From positions 8,618,001-8,682,000 of the forward strand of contig NC_091053.1 in the NCBI RefSeq assembly GCF_963966145.1: DNA of 64,000 nucleotides, in the 5' to 3' direction. The notes under the pieces are model-generated. The model was not told the DNA's origin and ran no database searches. It was given only the letters and a program-made list of their open reading frames with translations. How positions within the stretch are numbered: the stretch's first letter is position 1; the number at the start of each line of letters is the position of its first letter. Shown in pieces: positions 23,100 through 34,774 of the stretch. This DNA comes from Tenebrio molitor. Its lineage: Eukaryota; Arthropoda; Insecta; Coleoptera; Tenebrionidae. A program made the translations under genes and the position numbers.

Positions 23100-24347
23100 A
23101 AGTCGTATTCTTAGAGGAAAAGAAACTTTCGTTCGGACGAAGAATGTATTCGAGTTTGGTCCGGCCAAGTGAACAAGACACATGTTAAGGGTGAGCTCGG
23201 GGACAGTTGCAAGTTGCACCCTCGGACATTATTTATTGCATCGGCTGGACGTGGTCCACATAAAGGGTATGCATAGGGCTGCAGCCGGCCCATAAAAAAT
23301 CCCCAACTCGCCATTTTTAACTGCACCCCTTATGCATCGGCCATCGATAATCTATTCTCTTGTCCGAACTAATGTACCGTCCACTCACGTTACATTTTTT
23401 TCCTCTTTTAGAAAATGGGTCGACCGTGTTTCGCAGGTTGACCGTTTAAAATTGGGCCTAGTTTACCAGATCGGTCGGCGGTCTGTGAAAGTTCGGTATT
23501 ATTTGCATGGAACTGTAATTTCTCCTTGTCACTTGGAGGGATAATTACACCCTCTCGGGGACCGATAGACGCCGCCAAAATGGCGGCCAGGGAATTAATT
23601 ATTTATCTTTATATTGCGTTTCCGGATTTTGTCGCTGCCTCTCACCCTCTTGTTATCTTCGCCTTACTATACTCCAGCTTAATATTTCATCGGTCGTTAA
23701 CAAGAAGAATGGTCGCTCCGTATACACGGTGGAACAAATAATTATCTCCCAGATCTCAAATAGAAAGTGTGTCACTTGCAAACCGCACCCGCTCTTAAAA
23801 AACTCAACATTATTGCCTCCTTTGTTGTCCTTCCGAAAAAATACCGACGACAATAGACCCGTGCCGGCCTGTCGTACGAATACTTTTTAAAACGTCCCTC
23901 TCTTGAATAATTAAACTTCTTTATGGCCACGCAAAAAATAACAGATGCAAGATTTCTACACGTGCTATACCTGAAATAATCGAAATATTAATTTAGTCGG
24001 TTGGTACGAGGCGGAGGGTGAGCGGTTATGCACAATGCGTTTACCCCGATACAATACTGAAAGGCAACGCCGCAATCTACCCCCAAAAGAGAACAGGACG
24101 AGGACCGTTTTATGCGAAAACTGATTTGAATGCAATTTGTATAACGTAATATTTTAGAAGTTTGGTCGGGCAGCTGCAGCACAAATCATTATGCGCCATT
24201 TTATTCATTAATTTTCAGAAAAGGGAAAGAGGAATTTCTGTACAGCCTTACACAATTAAAATTAACATTTTACAATCCATCTTGATGTAGGTACTTCTTG
24301 TTCATCGCACGATTTTAAAAAAGAAAATCAATCTATCAAATAGGTTA
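23100..24347. other. Intergenic, GC-balanced block
   Basis: No gene. The sequence is more GC-rich than its surroundings, with scattered AAGGGT/ACCCCTTA-like motifs (about 23189, 23265, 23325) and CpG. It lacks transposon ends. It is a candidate regulatory block of the same type as 27.5-28.4 kb, but with a weaker motif signal. Confidence 0.35.
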
Positions 24348-24717
24348 TATCGCGCGTTCAAATGAAATCCTGGGCTGAGTAGACGGTGGAAAAATTAAAC
24401 TGTTTAGAACAGTGTAAAGTTTGAATTTCCCACCGTTTAACACGAATGACATTTGTTTATCTTTAATCGGGACATAATTGAACATGTTTGTTTTCAGCAA
24501 AGGGTGCCCTTAGATATTTGCTTCGAGAATAGGAATTGTTAAGTTATTCCATTTTTAAGGTAAAACATTGCAAAGAAAGGAAAAACAGAAAGATTTTTTG
24601 GCTCTAAATTTTAGATTAGCTGTCAACATGCTCCAATTAATCTACGCTTTAAAAAAACACAACAATTGACGGTTTCCAACGCCTTCTCAGCCCAGGATTT
24701 CATTTGAACGCGCGATA
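24348..24717. mobile_element. MITE family B, copy 1 (complete, 370 bp)
   Basis: Perfect terminal inverted repeats of about 32 bp start TATCGCGCGTTCAAATGAAA, continue into TCCTGGGCTGAG, and are mirrored at the other end, finishing in GCGCGATA. TA borders suggest a TA target. There is no transposase. A second copy lies in the opposite orientation at 53270-53646. Confidence 0.85.
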
Positions 24718-24725
24718 GTAGGAAC

Positions 24726-25089
24726 TAAAGTCCATTCAAAAATTAAAAAACCACCAACGTCGCATTTTCCTCGATAATTACTATCGGCAACGCTGTCTAG
24801 TGTAAAATTTGGTGAGACTTGTAATTTTGAGGTTAAATGCTTATTAAGTGTCTTGTTTTTCTGGGCATGTTTAAGTAAAAATAATAAGAATTAGTAAATA
24901 AATGAAACGTGCTGCTAATAAAACAATATGTACGAAATTCAAAGCATTTGAAATTTATTTTGAATCAAATAAATGTCATAATTTATAGTTACCAACATAG
25001 TATGAAAAAATATCTACCTAGGGTTTTTTAAATTTTACCAACCTAAAGCAACAGGTGGAGGTTTTTTTTTAATTTTTGAATGGACTTTA
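24726..25089. mobile_element. Element G: 364 bp TA-flanked miniature element
   Basis: The end TAAAGTCCATTCAAAAATTA continues into AAAAACCACCAAC and is mirrored at 25050-25089. It lies 8 bp from family B copy 1. Its subterminal CCACCAACGTCGCA resembles that of element C (CCACCAACACCGCA), so C and G may be related. Confidence 0.75.
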
Positions 25090-26138
25090 CGTTTTCTTGC
25101 TTTTCCAGTTTTGTGATTCAAGAGTTGAGGTACGTAAATTAACAAGTAGGTACAATAGGTAAACACCATTCACGTTGTTTTGCCGTACTGGGAGGCCATG
25201 ATTTATTTTTTTAACATTGGACACACTGTTTAATTTCCGTCACCAAAGTGCCTGACATGCGGAGCTATTAGAATGAACATAAATGTCTGAGTATTGTTCT
25301 ATTGCAAACTAATAAAACTGACAACAATTCACTAGGCATTGACGCTATTTATAACCTCAAACTTTGAAAAACATAACCTAATTTAACAGACAGCTTTACT
25401 ACCAAATTAAATGCACAATTTCTATGGCCTTCCATTATGCTAAAACAATGTGAACGCATTTTTTTCTAAAACCACTAGTATTTCAATATTTAGTCACTGT
25501 TAATGTTTCCTTTAAAAATAGTATTTTTTTATCAGAACATTTGGTGATTCAGTTTCTTCTCTTTTCCTCATCTGTTGTAAAGGGCGTTCGAAAAATTTGT
25601 GATCAAGTAACCTGGTACTTTCTTTGTCTCTGTTAATGTATGGCATAGCTTTATTAGCTAACAAACCATAGATATCAAACTTCATTTATTCAGCGAATAA
25701 GCAGTAATGTAGATTATTTCTTTTTCAAAAAAAGAACAGTTCCTTTAAGATTAAGCAACGATAATTTCCAACGTCATGGTTTTTATTTTTAATGAATGAT
25801 TTAATTTAAATTAAAATGAGGATCAAAGTGAGGTTATGTATCTGAAGGAAATCTCATAACTCTGCCTTTGCTCTGACATACCTACGTTATTTAAATTAGG
25901 AATCTGCTAGTAGTGAAGAATTATAAAAAAAATCACAAAAGGAAACAAAAAGAAGAACAGAGATAAATATGTAAAGTACGCATGAAAAACACATTTGGTT
26001 AAAAACTTTAGCTTTAGGTGAGAAATAGAAGAATAAATCGCTTTCCCTCTTCTAACAAAACAGTAGACAGCAATTGGGGAAATTATAATTCCCTTTTGAT
26101 TGATAATGTATTCGGTGCAAAAACGCAAAAAAATAATA
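25090..26138. other. AT-rich intergenic stretch
   Basis: No gene, no terminal repeats and no RNA gene seen. It is AT-rich with short open frames rich in F, I, K and L, typical of chance translation. Confidence 0.4.
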
Positions 26139-26614
26139 TACAGAGTGTCAAAAAATCGGTAGTTGGTGACGATGAATAGAGGTTAAATGCAAACTGCTTT
26201 TCTAGTAGTGTTTTTGTTTTTGAGATATGAAGCATTGAAAATTGGCGCGAAATTTCCAGTAAGTATCTTTTTCCTCAATTAGTTCAACGGGTGACTGTTA
26301 AAATTTTCACTTGGAGTTGGCTTTGAACGAGTTTTTATTTTTTTCTGTTACTTTAGACACACGCAAGAACGAACGACAAATGTCAGTCAGTACAATTGAA
26401 GCCTAACCTATAATGTTAATTATAATGTCAAACTTATCAGTGTCTAAGGTGCAACGGAAAACAAAGAATGATCCATAGCCTAAGTGAAAATTTTAATAGT
26501 CACCCGTTATATAAAAAACAAAAAAACTTACTAGAAAAAATGTTTGTATTTAACTTCTATTCGTCGTCACCAACTACCGATTTTTTTTGACATGCATTTT
26601 GAGGACACACTGTA
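26139..26614. mobile_element. Element H: TA-flanked miniature element with a nested insertion
   Basis: The left end TACAGAGTGTCAAAAAATCG is followed by GTAGTTGGTGACGA. Both parts are mirrored at the right end, which carries about 13 extra bases before the final CTGTA. The arms run about 50 bp. A foldback unit of the GGGTGACT type sits inside (26286-26512). Confidence 0.75.
26286..26512. mobile_element. GGGTGACT-family foldback element nested in H
   Basis: ACGGGTGACTGTTAAAATTT is mirrored by AAATTTTAATAGTCACCCGT near 26492-26511. The outermost bases match the family seen complete at 40864-41115 (TACCGRGTGACT). Confidence 0.65.
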
Positions 26615-26705
26615 CAATTAGGTATACAAAATTATATTTTTTTAACAAAGTCATAAGTTTAAATTTATTATATTTATTTATAACCATAAGTTTAAATTTA
26701 TTTTA

Positions 26706-27162
26706 TACAGAGTGGAACAAAAGTATCAAATATTGGCTGTAACTTTTTAATTTGACAATTTATGAAAAAATGTTTAATATAAAAGTTGGTTGGTGTATTA
26801 TCCTGCATCATCTGGTCTTTCTAGTTTGTTCCTATCTTCTTTTGTTTCGCTGCTATGGCAACCAACTTTGGTTTTTTAAATAGCACCCATACATTTTTTG
26901 TGTGATTTTCAAACAAGCGTATCTTTCTGTATTCATAAATACAGTTTTGCCATAATGGGGAAAAAGAATAAAATTAAAAAAAAAAACAAAGGTGATAAAA
27001 TTAACTTACTAAGTAATAAAATGCAACATCAAGAATGTTGACAATTTTTGTTGAACGTCATGCATGATAATAAACCAAACAATTTTTATATTAAACATTT
27101 TTTCATAATTTTTCAAATTAAAAAGTTACAGCGATGATTTGATACTTTTGTTCTACTCGGTA
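26706..27162. mobile_element. Element I: 457 bp TA-flanked miniature element
   Basis: TACAGAGTGGAACAAAAGTA at the left and TACCGAGTAGAACAAAAGTA (mirrored) at the right share about 50 bp of inverted repeat through CTGTAACTTTTTAATTTGA. There is no transposase reading frame. The TA borders and terminal sequence suggest the mariner/Tc1 group. Confidence 0.8.
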
Positions 27163-27465
27163 TGTATAAAAGGCATAGTTTTAAAAGAACAAAATTAACG
27201 AACCAATAATTTTTTGCATCTATTTATCCTCGAACCATTGTGTATTGTTAACTTCGTGAGATTCCAATATGTTGGAAAAAAGTAATAAATCCTTTCGGAA
27301 TGATGAAAAGCAACTTCTTAGACGTGTTTACTGTTGCGCATGAAAAACGTCTCTCAAAAATACCTCTCAGAATTTATTGCGGTTCAAAAAAAAGCAAATA
27401 CCACACGGGGCTACAGTAAATAAACACTTATTAGGTAGCAACCAGTAATAACAACCCTATCTACT

Positions 27466-28442
27466 ACCCTTTATTTACAATAGTTTTTATAGCCCACTAT
27501 AAAAGCGGGTAGGAAGCGCGCGTGCCCATCAGGTAAAAAACTTTCACAAAAAAATGTTATCGCAAGGGTTGCTCGCACTAAGACACGTTCTAAAGGTTTC
27601 TTTATTAAGTTATTTGAGGTTAACCGCTTATTAGAAGGTTTTTATAACGCGGGCACGCGACCAGGTAGAAAAGGGGTAGGTTGTCGTGTTTTTTCATGCC
27701 GATTAAACCGGATGAGTTTTTTAATGAATTGGAACCCTTCCTATATGCCACCCATTCAGGGGAACTAATTTCTGGTGCCGTTAATAACACCACACAAGAT
27801 AAATTGCGATGGCGCTTCACCTCGACATCACATCAAATCAAATCAATTCTTTGACAAAACTAACTCATCCCTTAATTTTTTGTTTTTGGACAATAATACA
27901 GTCGATCCACACACCCCGTTATCGGAACATCTTCCCTTAGAGAAAGCGAATTTCCTTCGACAAACCCTAACTACAAACATATTTTATAAAATAGGATACG
28001 CCGGAAGCTAGGAAGACATCGAAACGGCAGACTAACACGCGACAACCCTTACTCCGTTATATTAAGGGTGGAATTTTTTACAAACCGCCGATCTAACGAG
28101 AAAGTGAATTTTTACAATGCCGTTACCCTTAGAACGAACGTGGCAGCGACAGGTGTTGTAATAAGCTTGTTAAGGGTTAATTTCACCCTTCCGTTCGGGC
28201 AGGTGCGTAATTCATCGTAACCGGCATGACAGGGTTAAAAAAGGGTGAAACCGCACAAAAAACACTTACCATTTAGAGGGGGTGGGCTAGAGTAAATTCG
28301 ACAATCATAAAAAGATCCATCATGTTTATATTGTAATTTGTCCCAACCCTTTGTGTGTGCAACAATAACCCTTTGCAGGTAGTAAACCCCCGGTTTGTAT
28401 TGGTATAACTCTTTAATAGGGTATTATGGTTGGGTAAAGGGT
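27466..28442. promoter_or_regulatory. Dense AAGGGT (Krueppel-type) motif cluster, candidate embryonic enhancer
   Basis: Twelve exact AAGGGT hexamers fall within 977 bp. Plus strand: 27564, 28064, 28172, 28241, 28437. Minus strand: 27466, 27734, 28045, 28125, 28185, 28346, 28368. About 0.4 is expected by chance at this base composition (rough estimate from an assumed 37% GC). Several extend towards the Drosophila Krueppel consensus AANGGGTTAA, best at 28170-28180 (TTAAGGGTTAA). CAGGTAG heptamers, the Zelda/TAGteam motif, occur at 27662 and 28376. The block is non-coding and free of transposon ends, about 30 kb upstream of Kr. The function and the target gene are inferred. Confidence 0.5.
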
Positions 28443-31100
28443 GAAATTCCCCGGCGCTTTGCACTATATTGCACATTCCATTCTTAATTACGCCCTCTCG
28501 GAACATCCCCTAATAATTCCTAAACGATCCGTCCTTTCAGACAATGGCCGTAGCAGAGCATTAATCTTGAGTGTGACATCGCATTTATTAAGGAACTCTT
28601 CAAATTATTTCGTCCTTTGTCCTTTGCCAGGATAATAAGTTTTGGAAATTATAACAGTATTACTCCGTCTGAACAAAGACAGGTAAAGACTGTCATAAAT
28701 CGTGGTTTTTTGGAGGGTGTGATGTATTTTTTAAGAATGTACGAGCTCGTGTGGGGGCGTATTTTACAGCTAACAAGCGAAGAGAGTAGTGCACGATAAA
28801 AATACATATATAATGAGTACTTATCCTTTAACAAGATTTAACTTTCTTTTCTTAATCAAAAATTCTCGTTGGCAAAAGTGCCAGAAGGGGAAGCTCCATC
28901 CATTTCTTTTAAAACTTTAGAAATTATTCATCAATCTTTTAGCGGGGCACGAGCGTTACACCCCACTTAGTGTCTGTCGTCTAGTAATCAGCGTAATGGA
29001 TATTTTATAAATAATCAACAAGTCGACCTTAAACTTACAATATTTTTCGGCCCCGCACAGTTTGCCAATTACTTACTAATAAATTCCCCCGTTGTCTTTC
29101 CGAAATTTAATTAGTGAGGCGCCTTTCAAGCCCTCCAACACCCAACCGTTCGTTGCGTGAAAAAATAGTTTCCTGTTTTTAGCGAAAGGACTCTATTAAC
29201 GTGCGGAAAAAATCCACAAACTCGAGTAATCCAATACTTATCAATAGCTTTAGAATGAGAGGGAGGCCACGCATATGGCCGAAGCTCCAATTATTTTTGC
29301 AAATGCCCTTTCGGTGCAGAGCAATTTATCTTTGAGGCCGTGTGAGTAACATGGTGAGTAAGAACCCTTATAGGACCACCACACGAGGGACGATGGACAT
29401 TGGCCAGACACACCCTATCGCAACATATATAAGGGTGCATAGGCAACAATCAAATTATGCCATGTGGGGGTTATCGAAACCATGGGCGGAGGCTTTCAAC
29501 TAATTTTCTTCAAAAAAATTTAATCGGAAGTCTCTTCACTTACGTAATTCGTTAGGTCGTAGTTGTTACTGAGATTTGAAAAAATACGTTATTTCATGTT
29601 GTGAACACGAAACTACAAAAGAAACTCGAGAAGGATTGGTTTCATTAACGAGCAATAAAATTATCTGGGCACGAACATAACCTTACTTACGAAATAACAC
29701 ACGATGTCTCATCTTCGAATGGTCAGATTTCATCACTTCTCAAACAAAATATATTAGCAATTTATTAACAATCTGGCGCTAGATATTGCCCAGATTTAAT
29801 TTTACGAAATAATTTTTAATGTCACTCGAAACTCAATGACGTTGCCAACCATGTAATAAAATAAGACCCTAGTTCCGCGGGCTTTCATCGTACACAGAAA
29901 ATAAAATCATCACAGGTTAATTTTTTAATTTCAAGAAGTAGGTATTACATTTTTTAATAATATTAAAATGTTAAAATAATTCTTTGCCAATTTATTTCAC
30001 GTGAGAAGTTTGGAGGCAGATTTTTCACAGTTGGCAGCGTTTTCGAGTGTCCGTTGTGATATCAACATTTTGTTTAAAATTTACCAAAAGTGTAATCTTT
30101 GTGTTTGTGTGTAAGTAAAATGCATTTGTGAAATATTTGTCTTACTAAGTAAGTGAGGCTATGTTCAGTCGTAAAAACTGTTTGCAATTAAACCAATACT
30201 TGGATATCATTGAATATTGGAGGACGACCTCCATTTAATTTTGTGACAACAAAAGAAGTACCTAATATTTAACTTCTTTGGTATCATCTTTTTACCAAAG
30301 ACTATCACTTAACTGGCGGACGCCGCTGGTCCCTCGGACCATATCGATATTCCCTGGTGCGACATACGTTGCAAAAAAACCGATAAATTTTATTGGCTGA
30401 CGGCGTCACGCAAAAAACATTAACGTAAAAAATACGACGCCATTTTTGTTGTGATAACCGTAGCCCTCGAGTTGGCACCCTCCTAATCTGGACAACTCGT
30501 CTTATCATCGTCGCGGCGAGCTTATTTATTTCATTGTGTCCACTTCCTTTATCTTAAACGTCCAGTTTATGTAGGCGACGACGGATCTCCAAATCACGTG
30601 ACGTGTCCCTCCGACTCGCCGAAAGGAGTGTGCAAATCAAAAAAGCCCACATCTGTCGATCTAATCGATCGCAATCGACCGTAGTTTGCGTCGTTTATTC
30701 GGGCTTTTTCTTTGGTTGAAAAATAAAAAAGTAAAATAAAACCGCTAATTTATTGCCGGAACAGGGCGGCGACCGACGTATTACCGTAGGGGCCGGTCCG
30801 CCCCTGCGTGCGGCCACCTTAAGAATCATTCTGGGCTCTGCCACTATCAATTTTGCGACCGCTAATTTCCAAGAAACGACGACTTGATTGTTGACATTTG
30901 TTCTGTGGTGGAAAACAAAACAACGCCGACATATGGCGGCGGTGCGCGCCAGGTTTTCAGTATTTGACAGTTTTCAGACTGGAATTATTCATCCTGATTA
31001 TAGTACTTACAACCATAAAGCAACACACCCATTTACTTACGCTAAAAGCTTTTTTAAATGCCAGCAAGATTAAAAATACATTTTCTTAAACATTTCTAAT
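28443..31100. other. Intergenic, mixed composition
   Basis: No gene. 28.4-29.5 kb continues the GC-balanced block with further scattered AAGGGT-like sites (about 29364, 29433). 29.6-30.3 kb is AT-rich. 30.3-31.0 kb is again CpG-rich with a GTCGATCTAATCGATCG-type repeat of short palindromes. No tRNA or transposon ends were found. Confidence 0.35.
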
Positions 31101-31228
31101 ATCGGTTGTTTATTTAAATTTATCCTCAAAGTAGGCGTTGAAGAGCCGATTGTCCACGCACCACGGATTACAGATCACGGATCAGCTAACCTCACTTTTT
31201 GCGTTGTTTGTGTTTTTAGCTACTCTGA
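31101..31228. mobile_element. MITE family A, copy 3 (one end only)
   Basis: ATCGGTTGTTTATTTAAATT then TCCTCAAAGTAGGCGTTGAA, followed by the family interior (CACGGATCAGCTAACCTCAC, TTTGCGTTGTTTGTG). It breaks off before the second arm. Confidence 0.7.
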
Positions 31229-33128
31229 AGTAATGTTTGGCGGTGACGACTCTCTCGCACCTCCTCGAAGTGGACGTGGAAAACTTCCCTGGGTCTTTTG
31301 TGGGCGAGCGTCGGAGCGTACAAATCACGAATGTCCCATATCGACGTACCATATGCGGCACTCGAGACAAAAATCCACTACAAAAGTCGAATTAAATTAG
31401 GCGTAGGTGGCCATCCCTCACCCGCCGCCCCACATTTAACAAAAACGACTCCGAATATGTATTTTCGACGGATGGACGTCTGCCTTCAAGTGTCCTCCAC
31501 ATAAATGATGTCCCCTCGATTTATCATTCGAGTTGAATGGACGCCATATTGAATTTATACACGGCACGTCAATGACAACTGAGATGTTTTTGTCCAGGAT
31601 GAATGGACTGTAAAGATTATGTGGAATCATTTTAATCGAATTTTATTTAAGAAAAGTGCTGTACGACAACAACAACACCGAGGGAGACTTTCCTTTGTCG
31701 TTTCTGGTTCTTTGCCAAACATTCTCTATTAGCGTTTTTGTGATAATTAAAAGCGATACTACATCCTGATGAGACTGGGTCGTTTTTCACGAGGATCACT
31801 CGGTAGATGTGGAACGATCAAGTTACGATTGTTGTGGGTATTGGCAAAAAATTCAAGAATGCAAAACGACGTAATATTAAACTACCACGCAATTTTTACC
31901 TGTTATTACCTGAAGAGATCTGAGATAATAGCCCGGTGACCGACCGAGACGCTTCAAAATCTAGTTCCTGGATCTGAAAACAGCTTGGGGGTGAGAACTA
32001 CCCGCAATTTTAAAGGTCACAGACCTTGCCAAGACATTCGAGATGCTAAGTTTGCTTTCTATGGGTTGGTCTTGAATTACAAGACATGCAGATTGTAGAT
32101 TCACCAAAACACTTTCAAAAAAATATTCTAATTGAAATTAGTGTGATAGATCGGTTCCCACGTCGTAACGCAATCAATAACTCTCTGTTGGGATTAGAGA
32201 CGTCAGTGTCCATCGAGGCACAACCCATTTCCTACAAACCGTTCCCACGTCCACCGGTATTATATGGCAGTCTTACATAAATCTGGTCCTTTTTCGGACG
32301 CAATATGTGGCAAACATCACCCTCTCTTTCTACCACGACGGAAAGGGCGGAAAAATTTCGCTTTTTCATCCCTTTTTACCTGGTCAAGGTCGAAAACAGA
32401 AATATTCTTCAATATATGCGGATACCTGAAGGGGGACTATTATAGAGATTTGCAAGTCTAACCATTGTCGAAGCACTCTTCGAAATTCCGGCTTTGTTGC
32501 GTTTCTCTTTTCTGTCAGACACAATCATCATGCAATTCGGTCTTACATTCAGGATGGATCGATTTTTATTTCTTCGATCGATGCGTTGTATACAGGTGGC
32601 GGGGGGGTTTTCATGCTTGGAAGGATGCTAAAGAAAGCGACACGCTTGCCAATTTTCTAAAGAAAAGTAAATAGACAATCGGGACAGATACGAAATGTAT
32701 TCTCTAAACGGGGTTCGTACATTAAACCGAAATGTAAACGATAAAACGCCTACAAGTGGGCAAGGCTAAATAAATAAACGAGTTTCAGCACAAATTCAAC
32801 TCCACAAATTTTATTTTGAAAATTTTTTAGCAAAAAAACCCTATTTCAAGGAAAAATAGACAACAAATAGACAGTTAAGAAGAACGTATAAATTGGAAAT
32901 TAGAACTATTACTTACAAAGAGAAGAAAAAGCAAAATTAAGAATTCATTAAAAAAGATATAGGTGCTTATGTAGTTAACAAAGAGATTAAGACTAAATAA
33001 ACAAATAAAAAGTGAGAAGTAACATAAGTAACTAATTTTAAAATATTGTAAAAAAACGAAATGATAATCTGAGAAATACTGGCACACCCTCAAGAAGAAC
33101 TGAAGAAGTTGTGAATTGAATTAAGTTG
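31229..33128. other. Intergenic, GC-balanced then AT-rich
   Basis: 31.2-32.8 kb is GC-balanced with CpG and has no repeat ends. 32.8-33.1 kb is AT-rich. Short open frames occur on both strands but none shows a domain. No gene is supported. Confidence 0.35.
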
Positions 33129-33331
33129 TATCGCGTGTTCATTTAAATTTCTCCTCAAAGTTGGCGTTGAAGAGTCGATTGTGAACGCACCACTCGGCAG
33201 TCTGCAGAGTAAAAACACAAACAACGCAAAAAGAGAGATTAGATTTAAATAGCTGATCTGCAATCCATGGTGCGTTCACAATTGACTCTTCAACGCCTAC
33301 TTGGAGGATACATTTAAATGAACACTCGATA
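33129..33331. mobile_element. MITE family A, copy 4 (complete, 203 bp)
   Basis: This is the reference copy. Both ends are intact: TATCGCGTGTTCATTTAAAT at 33129-33148, and its mirror with one mismatch at 33312-33331. Almost the whole element folds back on itself (arms about 85 bp). The flanks allow a TA target duplication. It is non-coding. Confidence 0.9.
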
Positions 33332-33629
33332 TTTATTTAAAAAAAAATGTTTCTTAATGTGCGTACACACTATTTTGCTCTTAGACTATTCTATAATAAA
33401 TGTGGATTTTTTTTCCAAATTATCACAGTTGTCCACCGATTGAATGCTGAAAACAGGTGACAATTATTGCAAGTGGTAGATAAACTGCTGCCAAAACAGC
33501 AAGAAAAATCACTGATGTGTTTGGGAAAGATTTCCCTAGAGAACGTATCAAGTAGTGTTGGTTTGTAAAAATTTCCGAAAAAGACGAAAATCTGATAAAC
33601 AAGGAAATGGAGGTTGTAAGAAGTTCTTG

Positions 33630-34335
33630 ACGATGAGCTTTTGAAAGCCATGATGGAAACGGATTCTCGAATATTCATAGCGAGTTTGCACAAAATTAAA
33701 CGTAAAAATGTAAATGTAGAAATTTCATTCAAGTTTTGCAGTGATTTTGTCAAACAGAGATTGTTCTTTTCCGGAAGAAACATTTGCAAGGGGATTCTCT
33801 ATGACAACAACAAACGATCAGCGTAATGGTTTGACCAGAACCTTCTAAGCTTTACCAAGAACTAAAAAGTCTTTTGAAGAGAATCATGGGGACAGTAGGT
33901 ACTGTGGATTTTAGCAAAAGTACTATAGTTTTCTTAATTTAGGTGAAACTATCACAACCGGTTATTAACGTGTATAAATTGATAAAGTGTATCAAAAACT
34001 GAGCAAGGTGCAGCTTGCGTTCATTTATGGAAAAGAACCTAAATGTTTGTATGATAATGTTTCACCACATATTTCACAAAAAACAATCCCATATATTTGA
34101 AGAGGTGTGCCATAAAAATCTATAACGTCCACTATACTTTCCCGATCTATCACCCACCGATTTAAAAAATTTTAAACCTTTTGAAAAAAGGAAAAAACTT
34201 TTGGTCATCAGAATCCGTCGAAAACGCATTTAGAGCATATGTTGCCATCAGAACTTTAGGTTTTACCAGAAAGACATAAAATGCTTGTATCACGCTGGTG
34301 CTTCCATGTTTGAATTTAGCTTGGGTGATAAGTTG
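33630..34335 (+). pseudogene. Decayed mariner transposase, copy 1
   Basis: Fragments in several frames follow the order of Hsmar1-like mariner transposases: GILYDNNKRSAQWFDQN (about 33790), a GETIT-type piece (FLNLGETITT, about 33935), VYQKLSKVQLAF (about 33985), and a PDLSPTDLKNF-type piece (about 34140-34175) corresponding to the conserved HPPYSPDLSPTDYHFF region. Stops and frameshifts make it inactive. No terminal repeats were seen. 33332-33629 and 34336-34774 flank it and are AT-rich without features. Confidence 0.7.
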
Positions 34336-34774
34336 TAAAATACATAAATTGTTTATTAAATTGTTTAGAAATTAAAATCAAAAACAATGATGGAAAGATT
34401 TGGATGAACGTTTCTATCGTTTCAACTTTCTTCCAAATCTAAAAAACAATTAAGTTAAACAATGATAATGAAGTTAAAATTTTGTAATATTATCAACAAT
34501 ATCAACACTGTGTCATCATGAGTGATATAGACACATTCTGGAGAATAAATTCTCGAAGAATACTTTGATATCAAATGAAGTTTATGAATTTTCTATACAT
34601 AAATTTAGAAATCTAAATCTGAAATTATCTCAATCTTGGGTGATATGATAAATTTCTACATTCTGCACTTGAGGGTAGTGCACGTTACGAGGTGTGCGTT
34701 CTTTTCACTTCTTAAATGTTATATTCTCAATCAAGAAGACATTCGGTTTGTTAATTCACCAAAAGAAAACAATA

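Noticed and set aside
27466..28442. Telomere-like repeat as an explanation for the GGGTTA-type motifs
   Set aside because: The sites are irregularly spaced, on both strands, and not tandem units of TTAGG or TCAGG.
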